From contig JAFWMH010000064.1 of assembly GCA_017510785.1 (NCBI GenBank), positions 62,001 through 126,000 on the forward strand: a stretch of 64,000 bases of DNA, given 5' to 3'. Under the pieces are notes generated by a model. The model was given only the letters and a program-made list of their open reading frames with translations. It searched no databases and was not told the DNA's origin. The position numbers and the translations under genes are program-made. Position 1 is the first letter of the stretch. Each line of letters opens with the position of its first letter. This stretch comes from Atopobiaceae bacterium (lineage in GTDB: Bacteria; Actinomycetota; Coriobacteriia; Coriobacteriales; Atopobiaceae). Below, piece after piece: positions 43,057 through 51,755 of the stretch.

Positions 43057-43377
43057 CTACGAACCGAAGAGCTCCTCCCTCATGCGCGAGAACGCAGCGG
43101 ACGCCTCGACCCCCCTGCCCTCCTCGGCCTCCCGGAGGCCGCGCGACAGGGCCTCTACCAGCCGCCTGTCCGTCATGGAATCCACGTCGATGGGGCGTGG
43201 GGCTTCGGGGAGGGCGACCCTGAAGGGAATCCCTCCCGTGAGGGACACCTGGCGGAGAAACATGTCGACGGCAGTCGACATGGAGAGCCCGAGTTGCGAA
43301 AGAACGGACTCGGCCGATTGCTTAACCTCGGGATCCACCCTCAGGTTGAGCGTCGCTGACTTCTGCATGATAATCAT
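43057..43377 (-). CDS. RelB/DinJ-family antitoxin, apparently orphan
   Basis: 106 aa from ATG 43377; ATG 43368 and 43398 are alternatives and ribosome sites are weak. Ribbon-helix-helix start: SATLNLRVDPEVKQSAESVL, SQLGLSMSTAVDMFLRQVSL, TGGIPF, the RelB/DinJ signature. The C-terminal 50 residues (TDRRLVEALSRGLREAEEG) would bind a toxin of the RelE/YafQ type. No such toxin follows; the next recognisable gene is the DUF3800 leader. It is probably a leftover half of a toxin-antitoxin pair. Confidence 0.8.
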   Translation of the reverse strand: MIIMQKSATLNLRVDPEVKQSAESVLSQLGLSMSTAVDMFLRQVSLTGGIPFRVALPEAPRPIDVDSMTDRRLVEALSRGLREAEEGRGVEASAAFSRMREELFGS

Positions 43378-43739
43378 CTCGTGGATAATGTAACGCAATC
43401 ATCCTTACATTTGCAGTACTTTTGGGACAAGACACTTTCGCCCTTATCAGACGTTACACGAGGCTCGCGTTTGGCTAGCAGGCGCAAGCAGTCCCCAAGA
43501 AGCACCAAAAGGCGCCCCGGAACCACGTCCGAAGCGCCTGGTGAATCGCGCAGTCTTGTAGCGATCCCACTCCCAGTCTAGTGCGGCTATTCCCGCCACC
43601 ATGGCTCATCATTATTCCAGCGTTTGCCCGTAGCGCTCATTCAAAACTGCTGGGCTCGAGCGTTGGATGACGCAGGCCGGCAGAGCTGACGCGCATCCGA
43701 ATGCCTACGAGACTTAACCGCAGAGCCTGTGGCATCTGC
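43378..43739. other. Gap with a weak hairpin, otherwise nothing recognised
   Basis: On the minus strand AGGCGC ... GCGCCTTTT (about 43505-43540) could terminate the Fic gene that ends at 43740. No coding sense was seen. Confidence 0.35.
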
Positions 43740-44716
43740 CTACATCGTCTGTTGCCTAATGCCAAGCAGGTCAAGCGCTTTGCGCGTCAGGACGAATCTC
43801 AACGGGCTTTTCGTGACTGGCTCGATGAGGTTTTTCTCTTCAAGTAGCCTAGAGTACTTTCTCGCTGTGCCGGCGGAGCACTCCAAGCAGTCAGCTAGCT
43901 CGGCAAGCCGTACGCTGGGCACCGATGTAAAAAGATGGACCTGCGAAAACAGATACAACAGCGATCTCTCCTGATCACATATGCCCAAGTCGCGTTGCGC
44001 CGAATCGAGACGGTTTGCAGCAGATTCTAGCTGCGACTTCTTTTCCCGAAGGCTGGAATCCAACTCCTCCTGGGCTTGCCTCACGAGTTCGAGCATGCTT
44101 ATGACAAAAAAGGTTAGCTCCCCTTGCATCAGGGGATGCTCCGCCCGTTTGAAGGCTCGATAGTAAGCGTCCTTGTTCTCGAATATGATGCGCGACAACG
44201 AAAGGGAAGTGAGAAGTGATAGCGGTTCGCTCAGCCAGAGAGCGAGCAGGTACCGTCCCGTTCTTCCATTCCCATCGTAAAACGGATGTATGTACTCAAA
44301 CACGAAGTGGCCGATTATGGAGCTGTATATCTGCGGCATTTCATCTGAGTTCACAATCTCGAGCATTCGCTTAACGGCATCTATAATTCGACTTTCCGGA
44401 TAGAGTCCAGTGTGCACCTCAATCCCGGATTCGTTGTAGATGGCCACCTGATCAGGTCTCGGATGAGCGCCCCCGTGGCTACCGGCGGCAGGTCGCTGGC
44501 AAGCTTCGAAATGACTCTCTCGAAGCGAAGGACGGTCTCCGAGAGCACCGAAAGCTCCCTCGGAACGGCCATGAATAACTCGCCGCCGTCCGTGATGATG
44601 CCTGTCCGAAAGGCAGAGTCGGCGCTGCGCCTCTCGTCGGCGAGTGCTGTGTACCTGGTGAATCTCTCGTTCGACCTGTCTGCATGGAATAGGGCTTTAA
44701 GCGTTTTGTATTGCAT
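43740..44716 (-). pseudogene. Fic-domain protein with internal deletion and frame change
   Basis: The start at ATG 44716 reads MQYKTLKALFHADRSNERF, ADSAFRTGI, GELFMAVPREL and VATGALIRDLI, the Fic N-terminal domain. In another frame from about 44447 the protein resumes with AIYNESGIEVHTGLYPESRI, then the core HPFYDGNGRTGRYLLAL (complete Fic motif) and a C-terminal winged helix (VRLAELADCLECSAGTARKY, FVLTRKALDLLGI). Between them roughly 100 codons typical of the family are gone, including the STxEIEG inhibitory motif and its helix. The join is out of frame, so no full Fic enzyme is made. Fic enzymes AMPylate proteins. Confidence 0.75.
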
Positions 44717-44890
44717 CAGAGTCTCCCGCTCCTATCAATCTGCCCAAGAGAATGATTGGTGAGTTTAGCAAATTCCTCGATTTTTGCAAAACTGTCTGAC
44801 CTCATACGCTGCGTGATTGACAAAAGCGAACGTTCTTCATATCTTTGCCATGCTTTGCGCGGTCGATTTGGTCGGCAAATAAACGGTTGC

Positions 44891-45115
44891 ATGGTAACGC
44901 TTGCGGTGGAGGCGTCTCTGGCGCAGGTGCCCTCCGTCACCGCCGCCGAGGCGGCGCGAGTGCTCGGCGTGAGCACTGCGCGCATCGCCCAGCTCTGCAA
45001 GGCGGGATACCTGGACAGTTGGAAGATCGGCGGGACGAGGATGGTGAGCATCGAATCTCGCATCGAGAGCGAACCGGCAGGCGGCCGACCGAAGAGGGAG
45101 CATACAGCGGTTTAG
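44891..45115 (+). CDS. Small excisionase-like helix-turn-helix protein
   Basis: 74 aa from ATG 44891; the ribosome site is weak. VPSVTAAEAARVLGVSTARI, AQLCKAGYLDSWKIGGTRMV form a MerR-like/excisionase winged helix with its wing, followed by a short basic tail. Such proteins act as excisionases or small repressors on mobile elements, which fits the debris around it, but no integrase is present. A perfect hairpin terminator follows 74 bp downstream. Confidence 0.6.
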   Translation: MVTLAVEASLAQVPSVTAAEAARVLGVSTARIAQLCKAGYLDSWKIGGTRMVSIESRIESEPAGGRPKREHTAV

Positions 45116-45188
45116 CGAATCGCAATCTCACGGCTCTTTTGTATCGGCCTTCTGCTAAGATGGCTATAATACAGCATTTGTCCCCAAC

Positions 45189-45216
45189 AAAGGCCCCGCG
45201 TCTCCGCGGGGCCTTT
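45189..45216. terminator. Perfect 12-bp hairpin terminator
   Basis: AAAGGCCCCGCG, loop TCTC, CGCGGGGCCTTT. It can work in both directions. It lies after the HTH gene and before the ChW fragment. Confidence 0.75.
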
Positions 45217-45237
45217 GCCATATCGAGAGGACGTGCC

Positions 45238-45694
45238 ATGGCCAAGAGCAACCCGCGCAAGGCTAACGGGCACGCGAAGAACGGCGGGTGGAAGGCGTGG
45301 ACCGAAAAGGGCAACGCGTCCGTCACGGACGGCATGAGTCTGCGTCTGGAGGCTTTGAGGATCGCGATATGTTAGACGGCCTCCACACCCAGGAAGAGCG
45401 TGACCGGGCGGCGGGCTGCGGCTGCGTCGGAATGTCGGCCAGTCCCGCCGCATCGAGGCGATCTAGGTCAGGCTCGCCGGAGATGTCGCCAAGAAATACG
45501 ACGTCTACTACCGCGTCCACTCGCAGCGCTACGGCTGGATGGGCTGGGCCAGGAACGGCGCCAAGGCCGGCACCGAGGGCATGTCCCGCCGCGCCGAGGC
45601 CGTCCAGGTCGTGCTCGTGCCCAAGGGGGCCGCGGCCCCCGCGGCGACGTACAGGGGCCAGACGCAGGCCTTTGCCAAGGCGTTCGTCTCCTAG
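45238..45694 (+). pseudogene. Remnant of a ChW-repeat cell-surface protein
   Basis: From ATG 45238 (GAGG upstream) a 45-codon frame reads GGWKAWTEKGNASVTDGMSL, RLEALRIAI, a ChW repeat that ends early at TAG. After a frame change the next repeat reads VGQSRRIEAI, an in-frame TAG (45464-45466) where Gln is expected, then VRLAGDVAKKYDVYYRVHSQ, RYGWMGWARNGAKAGTEGMS, RRAEAVQVVLVPKG and a natural stop at 45692-45694. ChW repeats (hydrophobic, conserved Trp) build large surface proteins in Coriobacteriia and clostridia. This is the decayed C-terminal end of one; a terminator follows. Confidence 0.75.
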
Positions 45695-45705
45695 GGCGTG
45701 ACTCA

Positions 45706-45737
45706 AGGCGTCCCTCCCATTCTCGGGAGGGACGCCT
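45706..45737 (+). terminator. Hairpin after the ChW remnant
   Basis: AGGCGTCCCTCCC, short loop, GGGAGGGACGCCT: a 13-bp perfect stem, 12 bp after the stop of the surface-protein fragment. The T tract is poor (CACTCTT). Confidence 0.6.
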
Positions 45738-45877
45738 CACTCTTCGCCGTGGCACGAAAGGCACCCTCCCCGCCGACCTGCCCCGCCATGGCTGGTGGGG
45801 CGGTTCATGCTTGCAAGCAGTGAGTGGGCAGTTTGTACCCACTTGCTAGATGGCACCAAGGAGAGAGGAGACATGCA

Positions 45878-46114
45878 ATGGTACTTTACTGGCCCGACCG
45901 CAAGGTCGCCCTGGACATCGTGGACGACCCCCAGCGCCGGCCCTTCGAGGCCGAGGACGCCGAGGACTGGAACGTCCTTCGTGTCACGGTCTCTGACCTG
46001 CACCGCGAGAGGTTCGCACGCATCATGCACCGGCTGTGCTTCCTCCTGGGCGTGGCACCGAACGATGCCGCGGCCGTCGCTACGTTCGGCCTGCTGAGGA
46101 GAGGCGCCCGATGA
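45878..46114 (+). CDS. Short protein resembling the end of an endonuclease-like family
   Basis: 78 aa from ATG 45878 (GAGAGGAG, 7 nt spacing). VLYWPDRKVALDIVDDPQRR, PFEAEDAEDWNVLRVTVSDL resembles the C-terminal nuclease-like half (DxxxP-K-Aid-E/DxxD pattern) of hypothetical proteins common in Coriobacteriaceae that carry AbiEi-like N-termini. Here only that half exists but it has a good ribosome site. It overlaps the next ORF as ATGA. It may be a fragment or a small independent protein; I am unsure. Confidence 0.45.
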   Translation: MVLYWPDRKVALDIVDDPQRRPFEAEDAEDWNVLRVTVSDLHRERFARIMHRLCFLLGVAPNDAAAVATFGLLRRGAR

Positions 46115-46260
46115 CCTCGACAGCCGAACCCGCCCGCACGAACCTCATCCCGGGAGACGATGCCTGGCCGCATGGCCTGGACGCCCTCGGTGACGCCCCG
46201 GAGGCCCTGCACGTCATGGGTGACGCCTCGTTGCTCGCCGAGCACGGCCTCGTGGACTAG
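46111..46260 (+). pseudogene. DprA-like N-terminal fragment
   Basis: 49 aa from ATG 46111 (GAGGAGAGG), coupled to the gene before it. LIPGDDAWPHGLDALGDAPE, ALHVMGDASLL resembles the entry to the Rossmann domain of DprA (YPxxLxxLxDxPxxLYxxG). It stops before the nucleotide-binding GSR motif. A stem GGCGTCA/TGACGCC lies downstream (46294-46319). Confidence 0.45.
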
Positions 46261-46333
46261 CTCGCGGGCTGGCTGGGCGCAGCGTGACGTGAGGGCGTCA
46301 GATTGATTAATGTGACGCCGGGCCGCGTCCGTA

Positions 46334-46576
46334 CTATGTCGGCCAACACGCGGTCGCCGCGTTCGCCTTGCATCCGGCGACGCCGCGCCCCGGCGCGTGG
46401 AACCCGGACATCCACCTGGCCATGGCCGCGTAGTCGTTGCCTCGGAACGTCCTGGTGGTCGTCTCGCCCGTCGCGACCACCATGACGCAGATCGTGGTGG
46501 TCCGTGCGTGCGAGTCGATTCCGAATATGGCCTGCTCTGATAGGTCGCTACTTTCTGGCCAGCCCGTGAACAGCAA
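46334..46576 (-). mobile_element. IS110-family transposase remnant
   Basis: IFGIDSHARTTTICVMVVAT, TGETTTRTFRGNDYAAMARW M is the N-terminal RuvC-like start of IS110 transposases, with the first catalytic Asp in GIDSH. Similarity ends after about 50 residues and the frame closes. No C-terminal Ser domain and no element ends were found in the rest of the 46261-46701 gap. Confidence 0.6.
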
Positions 46577-46701
46577 CCATGTTGGGGCAGGAGATACTCT
46601 ATATCGAATCGTAGAGTGATAAAACCCTTAGGATATTTGGATCGTGCCTTCGCTCCGTGCCCATCGCCGCAGTCTGATGCGTTACCCGCTTGCACACGGC
46701 G

Positions 46702-46884
46702 CTACGACGCATACGTGCTCAGATATCGAGTAAGTCGTTGCGGGCCATAGTCGACCACAAACCAAAGGCAGGTGCAGATCTCATCCACATCGCTGATGCC
46801 GTAGACTTCGAGAGCTCTTTCCATGAGTTCTGGTTCGGCCTTCTCGCCTTCAACGACCATAAGAATGGCTCTGCCCTTAGACAT
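46702..46884 (-). pseudogene. Truncated partner of the AAA ATPase (RloB/AbiLii- or TOPRIM-like start)
   Basis: 60 aa from ATG 46884, overlapping the ATPase stop by 8 bp. GRAILMVVEGEKAEPELMER, ALEVYGISD is the opening strand and acidic motif (VVEGEKxEP) of TOPRIM- or RloB-like effectors encoded with defence ATPases. After about 35 residues similarity is lost and the frame stops, so the effector domain is missing. The IS110 remnant lies just beyond. Confidence 0.55.
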
Positions 46885-47959
46885 CGAACTCCCCAGCCTG
46901 ATAAAGCCTCTCGAGGTTGTGTCCTTCGTGGAGCTCGCGGGTTGTCGTGTCGGCCGCGGCGAAAATGCCACGCGGCGACAAAACAAATAGACAGTCCGGG
47001 CGCAGGAACCTATTACTGAAAAGGTCTGTATTGTGAGTCGTGGCAATCACCTGCATGTTGGGCTCATCCTGCATGCTGCAGAGCACTTGCTCGGCAAGGT
47101 CATGATGGTAGTGAGCGTCAAACTCGTCAAGGAAGAGGAGTGAGGGCTTTGGTTCCCCTAGTTTTAAAATGGAGAATAATTGTACCAGAGCTCGTGTGCC
47201 GCTCGAACACACCTCGGAGAATGGAATCGCCCTTGCACCTTTGCGCATGTAGAGCGCCAATTCGCCGGTTGGTGTGGGCAGACCCTCCAAAGTCTCGTCA
47301 ATGCCATGGTCGCGCAGGAACTTCTCGAGCTCCTTTACCTTCTCCCGCATTAATACCAACGCAATGTCATCTTCAAGAGATGCGGGACTGTTCATCTGCA
47401 TCGAGAGAAAAAACCTATAAAGAGAAAGAATGGGGCCAAGTAGGTGACCAGGCGTATTAGTGCAGACGTAGCTTAACACAGACAGGCCTAAGTACAAGTC
47501 TGTGCCATCAACAACCAAGGATCCGGAAGTGAAACTTGCGAGATTGTTGGTTGCCCAAAACCCAGATTCGTCTACATCATAGACGACCCCATCGTCCACC
47601 ACCAGCCGCTCAGCGCGAATGACGCCACGAGCATTCTTCGAATACTCATATAGGACGCGGCGACCATCGAAGTCGCAGAGGTACGAAAAGCGGGCTGTAC
47701 TTCGCGCCTCATCCGCGTTGAGAAAGGCAGTGCCTGTGCGGAATCCCAAAGCCTCATGCGCAACGTTGTGCCTCGCATCGAGCATCGCCTTGCCAAGATT
47801 GGTCTTTCCCACGCCATTGCGCCCATAGACGAGGGCATTCTTTACCACATGGCGATTTATGGCCTTGGTGTTATAGGTGTAGTCGCGAGTCTTGGTGAGG
47901 TCGAATGTGAGCCTTTCGGCAAAGCCGCGATACCCCTCTACACTGAAGCGCAATATCAC
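46877..47959 (-). CDS. AAA_15/21-type ATPase of an abortive-infection-like pair
   Basis: 360 aa from GTG 47959 (AAGGAG, 6 nt spacing); the TTG at 48019 lacks a ribosome site. ILRFSVEGYRGFAERLTFDL is the usual start of RecF/SMC-like ATPases. Walker A is VYGRNGVGKTNLGKAM near 55, a signature-like region is VCSSGTRALVQLFSILK, Walker B is LLFLDEFDAHYHHDLAEQVL and the switch region is VIATTHNTDLF. Homologues team with a second protein as in AbiL or PARIS. Here the overlapping partner is cut to 60 aa, so the system is probably dead unless the partner acts in trans. It lies 150 bp from tRNA-Pro. Confidence 0.75.
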   Translation of the reverse strand: MILRFSVEGYRGFAERLTFDLTKTRDYTYNTKAINRHVVKNALVYGRNGVGKTNLGKAMLDARHNVAHEALGFRTGTAFLNADEARSTARFSYLCDFDGRRVLYEYSKNARGVIRAERLVVDDGVVYDVDESGFWATNNLASFTSGSLVVDGTDLYLGLSVLSYVCTNTPGHLLGPILSLYRFFLSMQMNSPASLEDDIALVLMREKVKELEKFLRDHGIDETLEGLPTPTGELALYMRKGARAIPFSEVCSSGTRALVQLFSILKLGEPKPSLLFLDEFDAHYHHDLAEQVLCSMQDEPNMQVIATTHNTDLFSNRFLRPDCLFVLSPRGIFAAADTTTRELHEGHNLERLYQAGEFDV

Positions 47960-48071
47960 GGTCGTCTCCTTAGGTATTCGCGAAATCCTCCTCAATCTTG
48001 AAAAGGACGTCGTAGCCAAAAAAGCCGAAGAGGCCTAGCAAAAATCGAGGATGGGGTCGTATGTATGAATA

Positions 48072-48099
48072 AGGACCAGAGACTGTAGGCTCTGGTCCT
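48072..48099 (-). terminator. Hairpin downstream of tRNA-Pro
   Basis: AGGACCAGAG, loop of 8, CTCTGGTCCT: perfect 10-bp stem 13 bp past the tRNA 3' end. It is followed on the minus strand by TTATTCAT. Confidence 0.6.
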
Positions 48100-48111
48100 A
48101 AAATTCTCTGG

Positions 48112-48185
<74 letters not shown>

Positions 48186-48275
48186 GTGCGAGAAGTATTA
48201 TTGCGCCTTCGGCCGCTTGTGTCAACACTTTTTTCGACTCTTTTTTGCGAGAATGCCAAAAGGCCTACAGTAGGC

Positions 48276-48752
48276 CTACAGTTCGCGCCACTCCACGGGC
48301 TGGTTGCGTGCCAAATCGCGATAAATCACGGCGTTCTCTCGGTTGCTTGCGATGTCTTCCTCCGTCATGTCGCGGAGCTTGCGCGCGGGATTGCCGTACA
48401 CGATGGTTCCGTCCTTCACCTTGCGTCCGCCAGGTACCACGGCGCCTGCAGCCACGATGCAGTTCGACCCAACGCGCGCACCGTCGAGCACCACAGCGCC
48501 CATCCCTATTACGGTGTTGTTCCCCACGGTGGCTCCGTGCACGATGGCGCCGTGCCCAACGGTAACGCCTTCCCCAATGGTCGTGGGAAAGCCGGGACTC
48601 ACGTGGATAACGGCGTTGTCTTGTATATTAGTAAGGCGTCCGACGCTAATGGATGCTTCGTCGCCGCGCACCACCGCGTTGTACCAAACCGCACAGTCCT
48701 CCGCAAACGTCACGTCGCCAATCACGTGCGCACCCGGTGCCAAAAGTGTCAT
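48276..48752 (-). CDS. Gamma-carbonic-anhydrase-like hexapeptide protein
   Basis: 158 aa from ATG 48752 (AGAGAGGA). A left-handed beta-helix is visible from the repeating hexapeptides (VIGDVTFAEDCAVWYNAVVR, TTIGEGVTVGHGAIVHGATV, GNNTVIGMGAVVLDGARVGS). The family's metal-site histidines are in NAVIHV, VTVGHGAIVHG. Members bind Zn or Fe and trimerise; some hydrate CO2, others have no known activity. The stop lies 60 bp before another same-strand feature, the tRNA. The upstream rlmKL gene is 31 bp away on the same strand. Confidence 0.85.
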   Translation of the reverse strand: MTLLAPGAHVIGDVTFAEDCAVWYNAVVRGDEASISVGRLTNIQDNAVIHVSPGFPTTIGEGVTVGHGAIVHGATVGNNTVIGMGAVVLDGARVGSNCIVAAGAVVPGGRKVKDGTIVYGNPARKLRDMTEEDIASNRENAVIYRDLARNQPVEWREL

Positions 48753-48783
48753 GTTCGTTCCTCTCTTGTTGACTTCGTTTCTT

Positions 48784-50976
48784 TCACAGATTATCAGACA
48801 AAACCAATCTCGTGCCAACCGTTCCTACGATGTCAGCCTGCGTTGCATCTGAACAGATTACAAGGTCGAACGTCCTCCCCTCGCGTTGCGCGCGCTTCGC
48901 CCACATTGCGACATCCTCGCATATTACCTTGTGGCGTTTGTTGCCGAAGCCATTCACGTGCAAGGTGTCGCGCAGCCATTCGGCCCGGTCGGGATATTCA
49001 ACCACGGTTGTCGTGCGGGCTGCACCGCCGTTTGCTGCATGCACGGTTGCGGCCATCGTGGCATCGCCCAAGTTGAGGACGCTCTTACCTTTTGCGCTCT
49101 CCCCCGCCTGCATGCGCACATCGTGCCATGCGGGTGAGAGTCCCGTGTCGGGCTTGCCGGCAAGATCTATGCAGAAGCGCATATCGTTCTCGCGCACCCA
49201 CAGCGGGATGCGCTGATGTGCGTCGCCCTTGGTGCTTGAGTCGAGTCCTTGGCGCCACGACCTGACGAGTACGTTTTCCGCGGGTACGTCGAGCACAGCT
49301 GCGACGATCGCGCAGGCGTCGAAGAGCCGCCGAGCGGCGTCCTGTTCATCGCCCTTTGTGCGTCGGCGTTGCTCATATACAATTGCGTATCGCTTGGTGT
49401 CATCTGCGAAGGCGCCGAAATACACGTCCACGACGAACGGATACTCGGGCACATCAGCCTCGTACACGCGCAGGCCAGCAACGCTCTGTTTGCGTGCACG
49501 CCGCACGCGCTCGCGTGCCACTTTGCGCAACCGTGCGGCAAACTGAGTACTGTGTTCGTTGGCAATGCGGACACGACGCTGCGTTCCGGTTAACGAGACA
49601 ACCTCGATTTCGGTGGGTTCCGTCTTTTTGTGTGCTTTCGTGGCAGTCGATTGGAGGTCCGGGGCGTCCTCACGTGGGGTGACGCCGCTGCGAGGACCCG
49701 CGACGCCCGGACGCGAGCCCGTCGCGGAATCGTGCAAGTGTGCCGCGCCACTGCCGCGCGAACCGTTGACGAACTCGCCGGCTCCCCCAACACCCAGGTC
49801 GTACATGCGAATGCGCACGTCAATCGGCCCGTTGTTGCAATCCAAGGTCCACGTGGGAATGCGCCCCAAGGCGGTATCGATGCTCACGTCGGGCGTTATG
49901 AGGGCAACGCGCCACCCGGCAGGCAACGCGTCCACAGCAGCGACGAGTGCAGCGTTCGTGTGCGGCAGGTCCTCGCGCGTTCCCAAACGCTCCCCATAGG
50001 GCGGGTTTGTCGCAATCATTCCATCTCGCGCTCCGCGCTTCAAAATGCCACGCAGGTGACGTCCGATGCGAGCTGCGTCGTCGCAAAACACCTGCGTGTA
50101 GGACGCAACACCAGCACGCTTTACGTTAGCGCGCGCAATAGCGATGGCATCCTCGCTTATGTCGCCTGCCAACACACACGGCGCGCGAGGCGCCTCCAGC
50201 CGCGCGACCTCAGCCTGTTCGCGCGCCTTGGCAAGCACGCGTTCCCAAAGCGACGCGTCGTGCTGAGCCCAGCCTTCGAATCCCCAACGATCGCGGAGCA
50301 AGCCAGGCGCTATGCCGGCCGCAATGAGTGCCGCCTCCACGGCAATCGTGCCCGAGCCGCACATGGGATCCACGAGCATGCCGCCCTCGCGCGCCAACTC
50401 GGGCCATCCTGTGGCAAGCAACATGCCTGCGGCCAACGTTTCCTTGAGCGGCGCTGCCGTCTGCACGCCATCCTCGCGATACCCGCGCCGATGCAAAGAT
50501 GGCCCCGATACATTCAAACATACCGTCGCCCTGCTCTCGTGCAGCGCCACGTCCACGGTGAAATCGGGATTGCTCGCGTCCACGCTCGGACGCTCGCCAC
50601 GCACGTCGCGCAACCGGTCGCACAAAGCGTCTTTTGCCTTGAGGGCGGTGAACTGCGTGTTGCGCAGGCTGGCGTTCGTTCCATGCGCGCGCACCGCGAT
50701 GGTGGCGCCGGGCAGTACGTGGCTCTCCCAAGCGATGTTGCGCACGCCGGCGTAGAGCGCCTCGGCATCGCGCGCCGAAACGCGTCCGAGCACGAGCTGT
50801 ACGCGCGTGGCGACCCGACTCCACAAACAGGCCCGATAGGCATCCTCAAGCGACCCGAAAAAAGCCACGGCACCAACTTGCGGCCGCACCCGCTTCATGC
50901 GTAAGCCGCGGAGCTCGTCTGCCAGCACCTTCTCGAATCCGCGCGCGCATCGTGCGAACAACTCCCAATCGGCCAT
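48784..50976 (-). CDS. rlmL: Bifunctional 23S rRNA methyltransferase RlmKL
   Basis: 730 aa from ATG 50976. The N-terminal half has a THUMP domain and the RlmL Rossmann fold: RRGYREDGVQTAAPLKETLA, LVDPMCGSGTIAVEAALIAA, LAGDISEDAIAIARAN, MIATNPPYGERLG. The C-terminal half is RlmK-like: ERVRRARKQSVAGLRVYEAD, YPFVVDVYFGAFAD, SVLNLGDATMAATVHAANGG. In E. coli the fused enzyme makes m2G2445 and m7G2069. A poorly conserved linker of about 60 residues (near 415-475) joins the halves. In the RlmK SAM motif LNLGDATMA the usual LNLFCYTG is altered, so the second activity may differ. Confidence 0.85.
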   Translation of the reverse strand: MADWELFARCARGFEKVLADELRGLRMKRVRPQVGAVAFFGSLEDAYRACLWSRVATRVQLVLGRVSARDAEALYAGVRNIAWESHVLPGATIAVRAHGTNASLRNTQFTALKAKDALCDRLRDVRGERPSVDASNPDFTVDVALHESRATVCLNVSGPSLHRRGYREDGVQTAAPLKETLAAGMLLATGWPELAREGGMLVDPMCGSGTIAVEAALIAAGIAPGLLRDRWGFEGWAQHDASLWERVLAKAREQAEVARLEAPRAPCVLAGDISEDAIAIARANVKRAGVASYTQVFCDDAARIGRHLRGILKRGARDGMIATNPPYGERLGTREDLPHTNAALVAAVDALPAGWRVALITPDVSIDTALGRIPTWTLDCNNGPIDVRIRMYDLGVGGAGEFVNGSRGSGAAHLHDSATGSRPGVAGPRSGVTPREDAPDLQSTATKAHKKTEPTEIEVVSLTGTQRRVRIANEHSTQFAARLRKVARERVRRARKQSVAGLRVYEADVPEYPFVVDVYFGAFADDTKRYAIVYEQRRRTKGDEQDAARRLFDACAIVAAVLDVPAENVLVRSWRQGLDSSTKGDAHQRIPLWVRENDMRFCIDLAGKPDTGLSPAWHDVRMQAGESAKGKSVLNLGDATMAATVHAANGGAARTTTVVEYPDRAEWLRDTLHVNGFGNKRHKVICEDVAMWAKRAQREGRTFDLVICSDATQADIVGTVGTRLVLSDNL

Positions 50977-51149
50977 TATCCTTAAAGCCCCTCTTTCTGC
51001 ATGTCGAGTCTTTCCGGCACGTCTTCGCGATGTCTCTTCGCGTTCAATCGTTGCGAATCGTTTGTCGCGAACGAACAGAGTGTATCATGTGAGTGGTTGA
51101 ACAACTTGGGAATACTCTCAAGTAACCCGCTGCAACGAAAGGAGCGCAC

Positions 51150-51647
51150 GTGCCTACGCTGTTCATCGATGCCGACGCCTGCCCCACCACGCGCGAGGCC
51201 ATTGCGTGCGCCCGCTCGGCGCGCGTTCCCTGCGTCGTTGCGGGCGACTCGGGTCACAACCTCATGCGCCATGTGCGCCGAGACGACCCCACGGAACCCA
51301 CGGACGGCTTTTGGGTGCGCATCCTGCAGGTGGGCGCCGGTGCCGACGCCGCCGACTTTGCCATCGTGTGCGAGCTCGAGCCGGGTGACGTGGTGGTGAC
51401 GCAGGACTTTGGCCTCGCTTCCATGGCCCTCGGGCGTGCCTGCGCGGCAATCGATCCACGCGGTCATATTTTCAACAAACGCACCATCGATGCGCTCATG
51501 CTCGTTCGCCACGCAACCAAGCAGGAGCTTCGCTCGACGCGCCGCAAGGGCAAGCCCCGCGTCTCCAAGCATCGTGCGTTCGACTCCGACGACCGCGAAC
51601 GCTTTGTGCGCAACCTGCGTGAGCTTCTCCGCCAGGCGACTACGTAA
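51150..51647 (+). CDS. DUF188 (YaiI/YqxD) family protein
   Basis: 165 aa from GTG 51150 (GAAAGGAG, 6 nt spacing). FIDADACPTTREAI, VVAGDSGHNLM, GADAADFAIVCELEPGDVVV, TQDFGLASMAL and IDPRGHIFNKRTIDALM are the family motifs; aspartates in DADACP and TQD suggest a PIN-like nuclease fold. Function is not established. Divergent from rlmKL and followed by a GH3-like lipoprotein gene on the same strand. Confidence 0.9.
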   Translation: MPTLFIDADACPTTREAIACARSARVPCVVAGDSGHNLMRHVRRDDPTEPTDGFWVRILQVGAGADAADFAIVCELEPGDVVVTQDFGLASMALGRACAAIDPRGHIFNKRTIDALMLVRHATKQELRSTRRKGKPRVSKHRAFDSDDRERFVRNLRELLRQATT

Positions 51648-51755
51648 GAGAAACCCCGGGAAGGGGCTTCCATGCGGGCGAAAGTGTCTCACACAGCCTG
51701 CAATTCGCTGTGATACCATAACGAGGCAACCAACGAAGCCGTGAATCGAGGAAGC

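Noticed and set aside
43660..43740. Possible second tRNA upstream of the Fic gene
   Set aside because: No T-loop TTCGA and no cloverleaf pairing could be drawn.
46261..46701. Complete IS110 element with bridge RNA
   Set aside because: Only about 50 transposase residues are recognisable and no element ends were found.
49630..50904. 424-codon open frame on the plus strand
   Set aside because: Antisense shadow of rlmKL in GC-rich sequence; Arg/His/Ala-rich with no family features.
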